From: Megaleporinus macrocephalus
Taxonomy: Eukaryota; Chordata; Actinopteri; Characiformes; Anostomidae
Reading direction: 5' to 3'
Length of the DNA stretch: 64,000 bases
NCBI GenBank assembly: GCA_021613375.1
Contig: CM038703.1
Location: forward strand, 20,820,194-20,884,193
Numbering within the stretch: the stretch's first letter is position 1; every line of letters starts with the position of its first letter. The notes under the pieces were generated by a model. It saw only the letters and a list, made by a program, of their open reading frames with translations, did no database searches and was not told the origin of the DNA. This document shows positions 35,391-47,053 of the stretch, piece after piece. The position numbers were made by a program, and so were the translations under genes.

Positions 35391-35640
35391 AGGCAGGTCA
35401 AGGAAGGGGAACGCTGAGAAACTTGGGGCTGGAGTTCTGGGTGGCTCCGGCTGCTGGGATTTGAAGCCAGGCCCCCCTTGCCAAGCGAAGAGTGAGTAAG
35501 ATTTTGGAAGAGATGGAGGAGCTGGGAAGGTGGTGGGGAGCAAATTACATCATAAGGTGAGGGAAGAGGAGTGGTTTATATAGAGCATGTAATGATGGAG
35601 AGGAGTTTGGGTGTGGTCCTTCTCCCAAACATAAGTTATT
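35391..35640 (-). promoter_or_regulatory. Possible minus-strand TATA promoter or LTR piece
   Basis: Read on the minus strand, GCTCTATATAAACCACTCC (complement near 35570-35588) is a strong TATA-box match. It is followed by pyrimidine-rich sequence and a GC-richer segment down to 35391 that includes GGCTTCAAATCCCAG. No coding frame follows. It could be part of a decayed LTR or a host promoter; I cannot decide. Confidence 0.22.
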
Positions 35641-36600
35641 TCTTCATTTAACATGTTACACTGCAACATGCAAAACCCTGCTCTATGTAGAGCCAAAAAT
35701 ATTCAACCCTTTTAGAGCCATTTTTAAAAAAGGTGAATTTAAGGCTCATAACAGGTTTGTATCATAGACCAGAACAATTTATCCAGACAAAGAACTATTT
35801 ATTTATCCGATAGGTTCTTTGATATGTCGTCTGTTTTGTAAATATCCATTGTCTTTACTAAGGGATCTTTGTAGAGCAATAGAAGAGTTCATTATAAGCT
35901 TTATTGACATTATTTTAATATTTTTCTGAAATAGTAATCACTGATCAAAATTAAACTGAACAAGCATTTTCTTATCTGACAACACTGATGATCATATAAT
36001 AGTCTTAACGACAACGTTTGCCAATATGCAATACCAGCAAAGGCAATTAATTACATGTTGTATGGTTTGAGGTGATGTTCTTCACCCACTGTTGTTCACT
36101 GATAGTGTACAAGACACAGTTTGCTGTGTGAGAGCTAACATGGCCTCAACTTAGACCATAGTTTGTTTTTTTTTAAATGCAGCATTCTTGGAAATAAAGG
36201 TACCACACACAACAAAAGGTTCTTTGTAGGGATGTAGAAGAGCCATTGTTTGTTCCCTAAAAAAACTTCATAGGGAATTGATTAAATGAGAAACTTGACT
36301 GTTAAGAATTGGAAGCCTTGATACAGTGTACATGTCCAGTACTGTTAAAATATGAACCAAAGAAAAATATTTTATTGGAATTCAAAATAAACTAAATTCA
36401 TCTACTAGTCAGTGCTTTTTCTCTTGACCAGTGAGGAGCAGATAAAAAGACTGCAGAGGAGTAAATTAAATATATCTTTCAGCATCTATGACCTTAGCTA
36501 GAGCATGACAATACCTTATTTTCCAAAGGACTAACTCCAGTCCAACCACACAGCATTACTAACAGAGGAATTTTTCATGTTTTTACAAAACATTTCTAAA
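35641..36600. repeat. Unassigned AT-rich DNA with GGTTCTTT-type repeats
   Basis: No gene. Phrases such as GATCTTTGTAGAGCAATAG near 35864 and GGTTCTTTGTAGGGATGTAG near 36219 are diverged copies of one another, like the GGTTC..GAACC dispersed repeats at 38.0, 57.3, 58.4 and 60.2 kb. Confidence 0.35.
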
Positions 36601-36619
36601 TCATTTCCACATACGATAT

Positions 36620-37010
36620 TTTAAGGCACAAAAGTCATTATTGGTCCATATCACAGAAATTTGAATTTCCCTTATTTTGGTTTTAAAATAAACCATTTGA
36701 AGTAATATGTAAACATTTAAATATTTCAGAATGTGCTGTTTGCCGTGTTTATGTGGTCAATATCTATAAACTTTTCTGGGGTATTGCAAGAACCAACTCT
36801 TTGATGTACATCTATGTATTTGGCCTATGTCAATTTAGCTCCACCCACTGAGAGTTGTGGCCCAGAGTGTTTTTTGAATAAGAAGTATTATAGGGCAGCC
36901 AATCAGAAAAGATTTTGTTTACTTATAATAATATAATATAATATAATATAATATAATATAATATAATATAATATAATATAATATAAATTGTATGTTAAAT
37001 TTAAATTTAC
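36620..37010 (+). repeat. Dispersed repeat family (copy 1) with pentanucleotide expansion
   Basis: Shares TATCACAGAAA.TTGAATT ... TTTTAAAATA ... GTATGTAAAC ... TATAGGGCAGCCAATCAG in the same order with 44010-44320, spaced over about 270 bases. It looks like a non-autonomous element, class unknown. Just after the GGGCAGCCAATCAG part lies an (ATAAT)n tract. Confidence 0.5.
36924..36986. repeat. (ATAAT)n pentanucleotide microsatellite
   Basis: About 12 units of ATAAT without interruption. Confidence 0.95.
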
Positions 37011-38140
37011 ATTCATTCAAGGGACAAGTTTTTGGTACATATTTGTAAATGGCAGTGTGAAAAAACCTTTTTAACCTTCTGGGGCCAATGAATATGCTTA
37101 CACGTCAAACTTCATGCTTCTCAGCATTTCTGTTAAAATCTCAGGTTGGCAATGTTGTATGCAACATTAGAGAATTTCATAAAGGAATAAATATCTTGTG
37201 AACGCTGCACACTAGAGATTTACTTTTGTTTTGCTCCGGAAGGGTAGAGCTTCACCATCAAGCTTCACCATCAAGTCTGGAACACAGCCTCTGATTGGAC
37301 AACTGTCTAAACCCAAGGTATCAATGGACATCTAACAGCCATGGTAACAGCAACAACAACTCTATTCATGGATTAATGGATAAAAAAGTCTCCACAGTTC
37401 AAGCCTGGCTTACAAAGCTTCTGGGATATGATCACACTGATCATTAAATGTGGATCACACTAGTGTGCAGTGATCCCAAGATTTGTTGTTTTATTTATGT
37501 TCTTTGATGTCTTACATGACATCGTTCACCTGAGAGGGTTAATATCTTTGTGATAATACAGCGCAGAAACACAGTTTAAACATTTCCTGAATCTGTAGTT
37601 TCCCCTTTGAATTCCATCTTCTCACGAGATCATATGTGACTTTGTCATGAGGCTATGAAGAGAGGTTGAGATATACATTATCTCCCTCTCACTGTGTGAA
37701 ACTGGTGGACTCATGTGGCTGTACATTTTGTGTGCAACAGACCAATAAACACAATCACTGAGGACCTACCCTTAACCCCCTTAATTGTTATTCAGCTGAC
37801 ATCAGATTATTATTGTTAAATCAAATAATTATCTCTTTGCACTGTTCTCTGGGTCAAACTGGGCTTCATTACAGAGAGAGCTGAGCTAGTTCTGACAATT
37901 TTGATATGACAAATACAAATGCAAATACATTTAAAGGAAAATGTAAGAAAATATGTCGATAAACACCCCCATAGACAGACCCCACAGAGCGTCCGTACAA
38001 TGTAAAGGTTTTGAACCAATTGAAGTTCTCAAAGGAACCTTTTAGAGCCTTTTATGTTTAAGGGTGAAGCACAAGGTTTAGTTAGCTGTCACTCTCAAAC
38101 TGAGAGCTGTTGACGATATTAGAGATCGGGTTGTCAAAAC
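37011..38140. other. Unassigned DNA
   Basis: No gene recognised. AAGGAACCTTTTAGAGCC near 38032 belongs to the dispersed GGTTC..GAACC repeats. AAGCTTCACCATCAAG is directly repeated near 37250-37276. Confidence 0.4.
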
Positions 38141-39330
38141 TGTCTGGACTGAATGGCCTCATTTAGTTTTCAAGATTTTGTTTTTAAGATGACTAATGAC
38201 GACAGACACTGATTTACCGGTTCGTTCTGAATAAAGCAGTTCTTTATTACCGACCCACCCACTCAAGAGCCGTGTAGAGGTTTGAGCAAATTATCCTAGA
38301 GCTAAATAATAAAATCAATAGAGAATCTCAACGGTCGGCCGTAATTTAGCTCTATATTGCTGCAAACGTGCAATTGCTTGTTAAGTGGCACCAGTTCTCA
38401 GGACCAGGTGACGAGATTCATTACTTCAGTGTGTTTCCTCTGGTACTACCATTTGATCTCAAGTACATAGTTTAATAACTTTTCCATGAAAATAAATGAG
38501 ATGTGGATTGTGTTAGCAGTGGCCCCCATTTTTTTTTCAACACCCCCCCGCAGGGCACCGGGGACAAAAATGCTTTATGATTAATAATTCATGCTCTCTG
38601 TTTGATCCCCATCATCATAGAAATAGTTTCCTCCAGCCTCATCCTCGCTAGGTCTTAAAATGATGGTCTCCTGGGCCCAGAATGCTGCTGCTGTCCTGTA
38701 AATTAACACATTAATAACGTCTCGCTCTCTACACTAGCCAAGCCTGTATCTAACGTGCCTGTGTGTCGTCCTGGGGTAGAGAATGGGGAAAAATACTGAT
38801 ATGAAATATCGACTTGAAGAAGGTGCACTCCATATCAGTCAGCTTCATGCGCTAAAGAACACTTACAGGTGTATGAAGCCTTCCGAATATGCAGGGGCAG
38901 CTCGAGTGCGGATCAGCGCACGCTCCCTCTCCTCTCTGCCTCACATTCTCTAGGGGGTTTGGAGAGCGGCAGGCCGATCTCCACTCGCTCTTCAAGAAGC
39001 CGTGATCCAGAAACATAAAGGTTAGCTGATATACAGTCTGGAATGAAAAGCAAAGTTACATTACTAGACAAGTGCGGCAAATATTACAACCTTCACGTCT
39101 GCCGCTGCCTTTTTGATGAATGGAATTATATTTGGCAGTGGCATCCGCGACCTGCGTGCACTCCAGCGACCGCCGCTTTAGAAAACTACATCTCAGCTCG
39201 GAGTTAAAAGCATGAGAACATTTGAATGCCATGCTTACAGACAGATCAAAAAACAAGTCAAGGTTTGCTGCACAAGATTAAAAATGAATTCGCAGAGCTC
39301 AATTCGAGAAAAATATGTTCACAATAAACC
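38141..39330. promoter_or_regulatory. Candidate conserved noncoding block
   Basis: A transposon-free, more CpG-containing block with AT-core motifs in unique context, for example GGCCGTAATTTAGCTC near 38337, TGATTAATAATTCATGC near 38578 and ATTAACACATTAATAACG near 38701. There is no plausible coding frame. Regulatory role is inferred only from composition. Confidence 0.33.
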
Positions 39331-39570
39331 ACCGTTCCCTTTCATCCTACAGCTCTAAAAAGGATCAAACTACACCCCAGCACTAGTTTCTCAAAAGCAG
39401 TTTTGCTTTTTGTGTACTGTAGACATTTAATGAAAATAAATTGGCATAAGAACTGTCAAGAAACAATGAGAACTCCCTCAAGTCATGTGGATAGAAATAG
39501 TGAGTTTTTTTAAGTTTTCGCCAAGAACATCAAGACTATATGGATTGTGTGCCTGAACGGTTCAGATCTG

Positions 39571-40612
39571 TAACCCCGTGCCCAAAAAAACAAAAAAGGG
39601 CGTTGTCATTCAAACACTATATTTGACTAAAAATTGTAAAAGTTAGACATTTTGTTGTTGTTTTTTTTAATTGGATTGAAATTTGATGCCAGCAACACAT
39701 TTTGCACAAGTTGGGACAGGAGCAACAGAAGACTAGTAAAGTTGTGCGATGTTTCATCATCTACAGTACATATCAATGAATCTGGAACAATCTCTGTATG
39801 CAAAGGACAAGGCTGAAAACCAGTACTGGATGGCCGAGTTCTTTTGGAAATCACTGCAAGGACTTCTGAACACTTCTAAAAACCATCATCTGTAAAGTTC
39901 ACAATTCATCACTACATCCATAAACACAATGCAAAGAAGAAATTGATGGCCTGAGCTAATTTAAGATGGGATGAGATGAAGTGGAAAAGTGTCCTGAGGT
40001 CTGATTAATCAAAATTTGAAATACCTCTAGGAAATCGCAAGCAACGTGTCCTTCGGGCTAAAGATGAGATAGACTATCCGACTTCAGCGTGCAGTTTAAA
40101 AGCTAGAGCTAGTCTATAATGGTATTGGGTTCACATAGCATTGAAGACCTGTACATCTGTGAAGACACCATTAATGCTGATATAATGCTGATAATGCTGA
40201 CAATACATACAAGTTCTGGAACTACGTATGCAGTAACAGACATCCAATACAAGAGCATGGCTCAGTAGTAAACAGTGGAGCAGCTAAGATCCTATATCAA
40301 GCAAGAATGGAAAACATTTAACTTTTAGAACCACAGCAATTGGTAGCCTCATTTCCCAAATGCTTATAGAGGGTTGTTAAAAGAAGAGGTGATGAACACA
40401 GTGGTAAGCATGAGTCTGTCACAACTTAAAATGTAAATGTTTAAAATGTATTGGCAGCAACTTCCAATTTAGCCTATATATATTTTTTTCCAAATAATAA
40501 TAAAATGTGACAATGTTCTTTTCTTTTCTACTTTTAATTCAAATATGCTGTAAATTATCTGCACCTCAAAGCGTTCTGTCCTTATTTACATTTTGCACAG
40601 AAACCAGGATCT
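39571..40612 (+). pseudogene. Decayed Tc1-like transposon (GATGCCAGCAACA family), copy 1
   Basis: The whole block matches, in heavily eroded form, a widespread fish Tc1-type transposon: a left arm near 39571, then AATTTGATGCCAGCAACACA and AAGTTGGGACAGGAGCAACA at about 39680-39730. Transposase-derived phrases follow (TCATCATCTACAGTACATAT; AAGTGGAAAAGTGTCCTGAG about 39978, the WKSVLWSDE region; ATTAATGCTGATA about 40169). The coding end near 40400 reads GAGGTGATGAACACAGTGGTAA. The right arm runs to about 40610. Many indels and stops; no enzyme. It shares ancestry with the copy at 48.9-50.75 kb. Confidence 0.65.
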
Positions 40613-43600
40613 AACAAACAAAAGTTAACAGACCCAAGGGAGTCTCTAGGACTTGATTAATAGCCCACCATTACCTACGTGCATTAAACATATTGTGCAA
40701 ATGTCATTATACACCTTATAGTACCAGGAATAAACTTGTCTAAATGCTCTCAAGTTATAATTACGTGACACTTACAGTCAATTACTGGCCTGACATTTAA
40801 AGCCATGGCATTTAAAACAGTATGTGACTTTAGAAACTCAGAGTCCATAACACCTTATAATATATGTTCATAAGAGCATTGTACACGTTAATGTTGTGAT
40901 GTGTTATTACGCTTTGATGAGCTTTATGTCAGGCAGGTATTAAGTAAGTGAGGTTTGTTAAATGTCATTACATAATATGTTAGTACATTATACCTCAAAG
41001 ATTATTGTAAGTGTGTTTTTAGGCTGAAGGCTCAAGTAAAGTGATATAATTATGTGTAATTGGTAAAATTGGACATCAGCTTAGTAATTTCCGTATTTAC
41101 TAGTTTATTGTACCTATATTCCCCAAATTGAGATAAAATGAGAGTTAGGTTTCATGCCATTGAGGGGTATGGCTTACACATACAACATTAAATGTAAAAT
41201 AAACTGCTCTGCTTCATTTAGCAGTAAAGGAACTGTTAAAATTTAATTTATATTGATTGAATAAAATAAATTCAGTATATTGATTGTAACAGGCATTGTG
41301 AACCCAAAACCTTGTTATCTCTTCCTTCAAACACATTTAGTAACAGTAACAGTCATTCATTTTTCATAATTTTTGCACTCCCCAAATACAACAACAAAGA
41401 AACATCAATGAAAGTGATTACTATGTGAAAAAACAGTCCCGGGCAATGTTGGCACTTTTCATACCCTTCCCAAAGAACCGACCTGTCAGGGGGCATAATT
41501 GATTCACCAGCTTCTTAATCAATTCTGTTACACATTAAATGCTACAGCTTGTGGAGATGCCAGAATGCAACATCAACTTCAAGATGGAGCAGAACATTTG
41601 TAAAAAAAAGCTAGCAAATATGAAGCACCTATGTATTCTATATAAAATTTTAAACATGCATTTATAAGGCATCATGAACACAGAATTCATAGGAAGTGTT
41701 GCAGTTCTAGGTCTCTGTCACACTCTGTCTGAACCCTATTTAAAAATTACAATGCAAATACAATTTTTGTTCCAAAACTACACATGCTGTGTTGTATACT
41801 TAAAGAGTTCAGATATAAATATATTAAATTAGCTTCACCCATGCTTATTATATAATGGAACATGGTCCAGTTTCAAAAAAGCGTCCTAAGCCCTGGCTGG
41901 TCTCTGGTTTTACCAGAGAAGGTCAGGTAATGTAATTTAAGTGTGATCTGACTGGCCTATTCATACAGGATAATGTGTCTCTGTAATTTTCCCAAATTAC
42001 CCGCAAAAAGCCCATATCAAAACATCATTGCATGCATGTTTACATCAGCGATATGTGACAGTCACCAGCTTGAATCCAGACCGAATCCAGCTTGAATAAC
42101 ACTACAGAAGGTAATTTACCTCAGAATAATTGCACAGCAGACTTGTAAAAAACCACAGACAAGGCAGATTCATACCAGATTAAAATCACAGAGCTCATCA
42201 GAGCTCATGACTCAAATTACAGCACCTCCTCACATAATACCAATCCCACCCGAAAAGTGTTAAGATCATCTTAACTGGTAGAAGAGAGTTTAGTATGATG
42301 TTCATTCTACTATTGGAGGATTCCTGTTGTGGGCATGTTGCTAACATGCATTCAAGAAACTCAACACACATTGTCTACATCCTAAACTGCCTCTGATATG
42401 GGTGTTTTTGCAGAAAAACGCTTCAACATTTTTGTTTTCTGCAGTTTTTGGGAATATGCTGCCACTGCGTACATAGACAAGCATTTTACTGCGCTAAAAC
42501 ACCAAAACCAACAAGTACTAATAAGTAAGCTCCTAATACTCTAGCTTATAAACTATTATTACTATTGCAAGGTATGAATCACTGCTGATCAGGAGCATAC
42601 CAAAGCCCTGTTGTTTTGGAGATTGGTTCAGAGAATCAAAGTCTCTCACACCCACCCATTACTCCCACATTCAACTACTATCATCTTATCATCTTATATA
42701 TCCTATAACATGATGTTGTAATCAACATTATTTGGTTTATCTATTAATGGCCATGATAGTGTTGCTGTTTTGTGTATATGTGTTTCTGCCCCACCCCCAA
42801 CAGGTCTTCTTTGTGTTGTGTAGATTCAGTTTCATTGCCTCAATTGATCTCAGCTCCAAGCGAGAGTGACAAGAGTGACAGCGGCTCTGTTTCTTTTTTC
42901 AAGGTCATATGGCAAAACTGCCAAATCAGTGAAAGATGAGAGACCTCAACACAGCAGAATCAGGTATGCAGACTCATACTTAGATAAACTGTGTGCTGAT
43001 CAGACCCATTAATAGCAGATGAGCTTGGCCAAATTTCAAGCTAAAGTTTTTGTGGCAATTATAGCCAATGTCAAAAATCTATAATTGTCCTTATGCCTTG
43101 GGGTGACCTTCAGCCTTGGCAGCAGTCAACTTAATTCTGTCTGCAATGAACATCTGAGCTGCCAGCATGAAGAAAGGAAGGGTAAAAAAAAGAGAAAGAG
43201 AGTAAGAGACATGAAAAGCTTCTCTCAGACTCCGCTGGACTTTAAGATAAGAGGGCAGCACTGTTTGATGGCAATGGATAGATACTCTATCTCTCCAATT
43301 TCACATGATCAAAGGTGTGAAATGTATTACATATTCCTATTATGTATGGATTCAGATGGGAAAGGTTTTGAGCATTCAAATTGCATAGATATAGCAGGGC
43401 ACGAGGCTGAGGGGGAGAAGCTGCTGGCAGGGTGGGGGTGCTGCTGGGGGGTTATAATGATCTCTTCAAACACTACTGTATCCAGACTGCAGTGGTGAAA
43501 ATGGCTAGGTCCAATGCATTATTTGTATTCTGGGCATGAAGACGGAACACTCCAAGGTTTTGAGACTGAAAATCAGACAAACATTCCGAGCTGGATTCTA

Positions 43601-43990
43601 GTCCAAGTGCTTCACGTGTGCACCATAGCCGGTTCAGTGTTTTTACGTAATAAATTAAGTACCACTGTAGGGTACGATGACTCAAAAATATAACTGCCGC
43701 CTTTGTTGTTCATCCCTGAGATAATTCTCAGTCACGCCTAAGATAAAATTAGACCAGTGGTATCTATTTCAGTATATCTCAAAGAACAAAAGAACAATAA
43801 GTGGATCTTGGACTGTGACAGTGGTCTCCTGATCAAACGCACATACCCAAATTCTCCTGGCCATGTGTGAGCTTTTTTTTTTTTTTTTTATCACATTGTC
43901 CAACAACGGAATGGCTTTGAATGAGATATGACTCAACTGGTGCAACCACCCACACACTGTTACTCAAAAAGAAGAACCTACATCCATGCT
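40613..43990. other. AT-rich intergenic DNA
   Basis: No gene is supported. A 137-codon frame at 43085-43498 has no domain. A repeat-poor, slightly richer segment at 42780-42970 could be conserved. A run of 17 T lies at 43873-43889. Confidence 0.4.
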
Positions 43991-44009
43991 TCTGCATCTC
44001 TACTGCATT

Positions 44010-44440
44010 TTTTTAAGTGTCCCTATCATATCACAGAAAATTGAATTTGAATTAATTTTTTTTTAAAATAGAGGTTGTTGTGGTATGTAAACAGATTTTA
44101 ACACTGACTCTCCAGTTCATTTAGACCACATATTACAAATAAACTGCAAAAACAGCCTGTTTTTAATAGTTTTTGTGATGTCACAAAAGCCAACAAATTA
44201 CATGTGTGCCTATGTGCCTATCTAGCCTGCACATTCATGTTAAAGTTGTAAGTTTGTTCATTTTCATGCCAGACAGCTATTTCAATGAGTCACAGTATAG
44301 GGCAGCCAATCAGCAGCCGAGGTACAAATGTGCAAATATATCCCAGTCAAAACTAAAACAGCCTCTTTTGAGGTTGAAAAAGGGGTTACGTAATAATCAT
44401 GAGCAATTGTTTTTGGTACAATTGGTACATACAACCACAC
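44010..44440 (+). repeat. Dispersed repeat family, copy 2
   Basis: Carries TATCACAGAAAATTGAATTTG, TTTTAAAATA, GGTATGTAAACAG and TATAGGGCAGCCAATCAGCAG in the same order as 36620-36920, without the pentanucleotide expansion. Class unknown and no coding sequence. Confidence 0.5.
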
Positions 44441-44649
44441 AAATGTCAGGAGTGGATCTCGGGGGGAAAACCTATACAGCCCAAGATGGGCTTTTTAAAA
44501 CCAGTCAAGCCACTGAAACCGAGATGTAGTCCAACTGCGTAACATGCACATGCTCAGTGCAGTCATATAACAGTAATGGCACGAGGAAAACACGAGGCTG
44601 GAAGGGGTTCACTCTTTCAGACGGGATTAATACGAGATCCCCCACCCTG

Positions 44650-44800
44650 AGCGAGCAAGCTGATTGGGGATTTGCCACACAATAAGCTTAGGCCTATATA
44701 ATTGCCTTCTGCAACCCGAAGAAGACCATGTCAGAGTGGAAGCATTTTAAAAAAAAAAAAAGCTGGTGGATTTTTCCGGCAGCTGAGGCTCAGGGGCCTC
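44650..44800 (+). promoter_or_regulatory. TATA-like motif upstream of polypurine tract
   Basis: GCCTATATAATTGCC at about 44692-44706 fits a TATA element, with a CCAAT-like inverted box ATTGG at about 44663. It lies about 100 bases before the polypurine tract and 750 bases before the CpG-rich block. Whether it drives transcription is unknown. Confidence 0.3.
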
Positions 44801-45382
44801 CGAGAAAGAAAAAAAAGAAGGCACAGAGAAGCTGAAGAAAAAGAGAAAGAGCAAGAATGAGAGTGAGAGAGTGAGCTCAGAAGTGTGCACAGTGTAGTGC
44901 TCCTGCCGTGCACAAACTTAGTCTTCAAGTGAAGAGAGAGAGAGAGAGAGGCAGAGAGGAAGAGTGCGTAAGAGAGAGAAACAGAAAAGACAAGGATGAA
45001 TAGAAATAGTAAGATAGTGAGAAACAGATAGAGAGAGAACAACAGAGGCAAAGAGACAGAACAATACAGATAGAGTGACTGAACAGAAAAATTGAATGAA
45101 ATAACAAACAAGAAAGAGATATGAGAAAACAGATTTGAGAAACAGAAAGACAGACAAAAAGATAGAAAGACCGCAAGAAAAAGAAAGATTAAGAGAAAGG
45201 AAGGAGGGAGATACAGTGAAAGAAACTGAAGGAACAAAAAAGAAAGAAAGACAAAAACAGATGAGCAATTCAGAGACAGAGAAGGAAAGAGAGCTGAAGA
45301 ACAGAAGACAGAAAGTGAGATAGTAGGAGAGGAAGAGAGGGTTGAAAATGAACATAAAGAGAAAAAGAAAGAAGAAGAGAGT

Positions 45383-45423
<41 letters not shown>
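44801..45423. repeat. Polypurine/polypyrimidine tract (about 620 bp)
   Basis: The + strand is almost entirely A and G, with scattered pyrimidines, ending in an uninterrupted (GA)n microsatellite at about 45384-45422. On the minus strand it produces a 252-codon leucine/serine/phenylalanine frame (44731-45489) and other overlapping frames, which I treat as low-complexity artefacts. Such tracts can form triplex (H-) DNA in general. Confidence 0.9.
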
Positions 45424-45424
<1 letters not shown>

Positions 45425-45429
45425 ATGTA

Positions 45430-45568
45430 TCCTCTGGGTGGATTTCTGCAGGGATTGGACTCAGTTGAGCGGCAGAGTGGAGCTGACATGCACCTTTATC
45501 ACAGAGCTTAGCCAGACTAAGGCTGTGTATAGACGGGGACCCAGAGATGGATGGGCTGCAGGCCTTGC

Positions 45569-45600
<32 letters not shown>

Positions 45601-45965
45601 GCCAGTGACACAGAGCCGCTGTAATCTGTTACAGTGAAGCTGCTGCCGCCTCCATTAACTCCCAGCACACAATGCAGCCGCAGCCGGCGTCTCTGACCCC
45701 CCCAGACCAATGGCTCCTGCTCCGCCATGCACCGGGGCCACAGCGGCCGAGGAGCAGAGAGCCGCGTGAATCCTAATCAGGGCTCAGTGACACCACCGGT
45801 AAACGCCATGGACCCTCAGGGCAAGACACAATAGCAGGGCTTCAGCTCCAGCAGGCGCCTGATTAAAACCGCATTAGCGCTCGCTAAACACCGACGGGGT
45901 CTTCATACCGGCACAGAGCTGGAGATGAGACTATTTTCTGAAGGTGCGTTTCAACAGGTCTGCAC
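45430..45965 (+). promoter_or_regulatory. CpG-rich block, candidate promoter or 5' exon
   Basis: The densest CpG region of the window, particularly 45600-45960 (GCCGCAGCCGGCGTC, CAGCGGCCGAGG, GCGCTCGC, ACCGACGGGG). It contains a short + frame from the ATG at 45672 (MQPQPASLTPP..., about 34 codons) and ends with GAGATGAGACTATTTTCTGA followed by AGGTGCGTT at about 45940, which could be a splice donor (AG|GTGCGT) right after a short coding start MRLFSE. A (CT)n run sits at 45569-45602. CpG island plus donor suggests a first exon of a + strand gene continuing beyond this point, but no next exon is identified. I cannot name the gene. Confidence 0.35.
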
Positions 45966-47050
45966 TAGCCCATTTTTTCCCTCATCTCATCAACTTGCGG
46001 GGATCTATCTACGCTTCCTGGTCAACACCTCTAATTGAGTAAAAGCATACAGTAAGTGGTGTGATTTCCCAATGCAAGAGCCAGTAAAATGAGGTTGACA
46101 TGCTTCAATGCAGAGTTAGTTGGGGTTGAATTTTGGAAGCATAGATGAGGATTCAAGATTTAATCCAATATGATGTGTTTATAACCGCTTAAATTCTCTG
46201 TAAGTTGGTATAGATTGTATTTCTCATTCATATAACTGCATAACTTACATAGAACTTACCAAAATAAGTAGTTGTAGTTATTGATTAATAAGGAATAAGA
46301 TTAATGACTGAATAATAAGGACGAGAATTCAGTGATTCCTGAAGTCATAACTTTTTGTCTCATCCTCTCGTTTTATTACCTGCTGTTGTCACATGTCCTA
46401 ATCATATACAAAGAATAAAGATTCAACATATCTGTAAATATTTCTTTAGCTTTAGTCACAAACTACTGTTTTAACATGTAGTCATACGCTTTTATCAAAG
46501 CAGCTACAGAGAAACATCTAAATGCATGGTTGATATTCCGAGTGCTCTTTTTTACAACATATGCATAGGAACAGATTTCACACCTCAGTTACTTTTAATT
46601 ATTAGTCAACAAAATGAAGGCTTAAGGCAACATCTTGCAACATTGTGCTTCTTTTCTATATTACTAGAAAACATGACAGAACACTAGTTCCACATGCTGA
46701 TTCATGTTTATTTGACCAACGTGGACATGTCCCTACTACACTGAGACTAAAAAAGGTCTCTGCATACATCAGTGTCAATACCTTCAATACAAATAAGCTA
46801 AAGTAGGAGTTAAGCTGAAGCACAGATCTCATATGGTTACATCCCCATACAAATCAACTTGTCAGCACAGTCTCTTCTGAACCGTTTCTAACATTGTACT
46901 TCTACTTATTGTAAGTTATTTGCTTTTTTTAACAAACAGAGTTTGTTACATTTTTCAATGTAACGTGTTAATACCACTTCAAACCGACAGTATAAAGACA
47001 GTATAATGCAATGGAATTACGCTGCTATCTTTATGTAAGCTGCTATGTTT
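45966..47050. other. AT-rich unassigned DNA
   Basis: No gene or repeat recognised between the CpG-rich block and the Tc1 element. If the block at 45430-45965 is a first exon, this would be the start of its intron. Confidence 0.4.
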
Positions 47051-47053
47051 AAC

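Noticed and set aside
43085..43498. 137-codon + frame
   Set aside because: No domain, low-complexity lysine run, no neighbouring exons or splice pattern; likely chance.
44731..45489. 252-codon minus-strand frame rich in Leu/Ser/Phe
   Set aside because: It is the translation of the polypyrimidine strand of the low-complexity tract. Overlapping frames in the other registers are equally open, and no domain is present.
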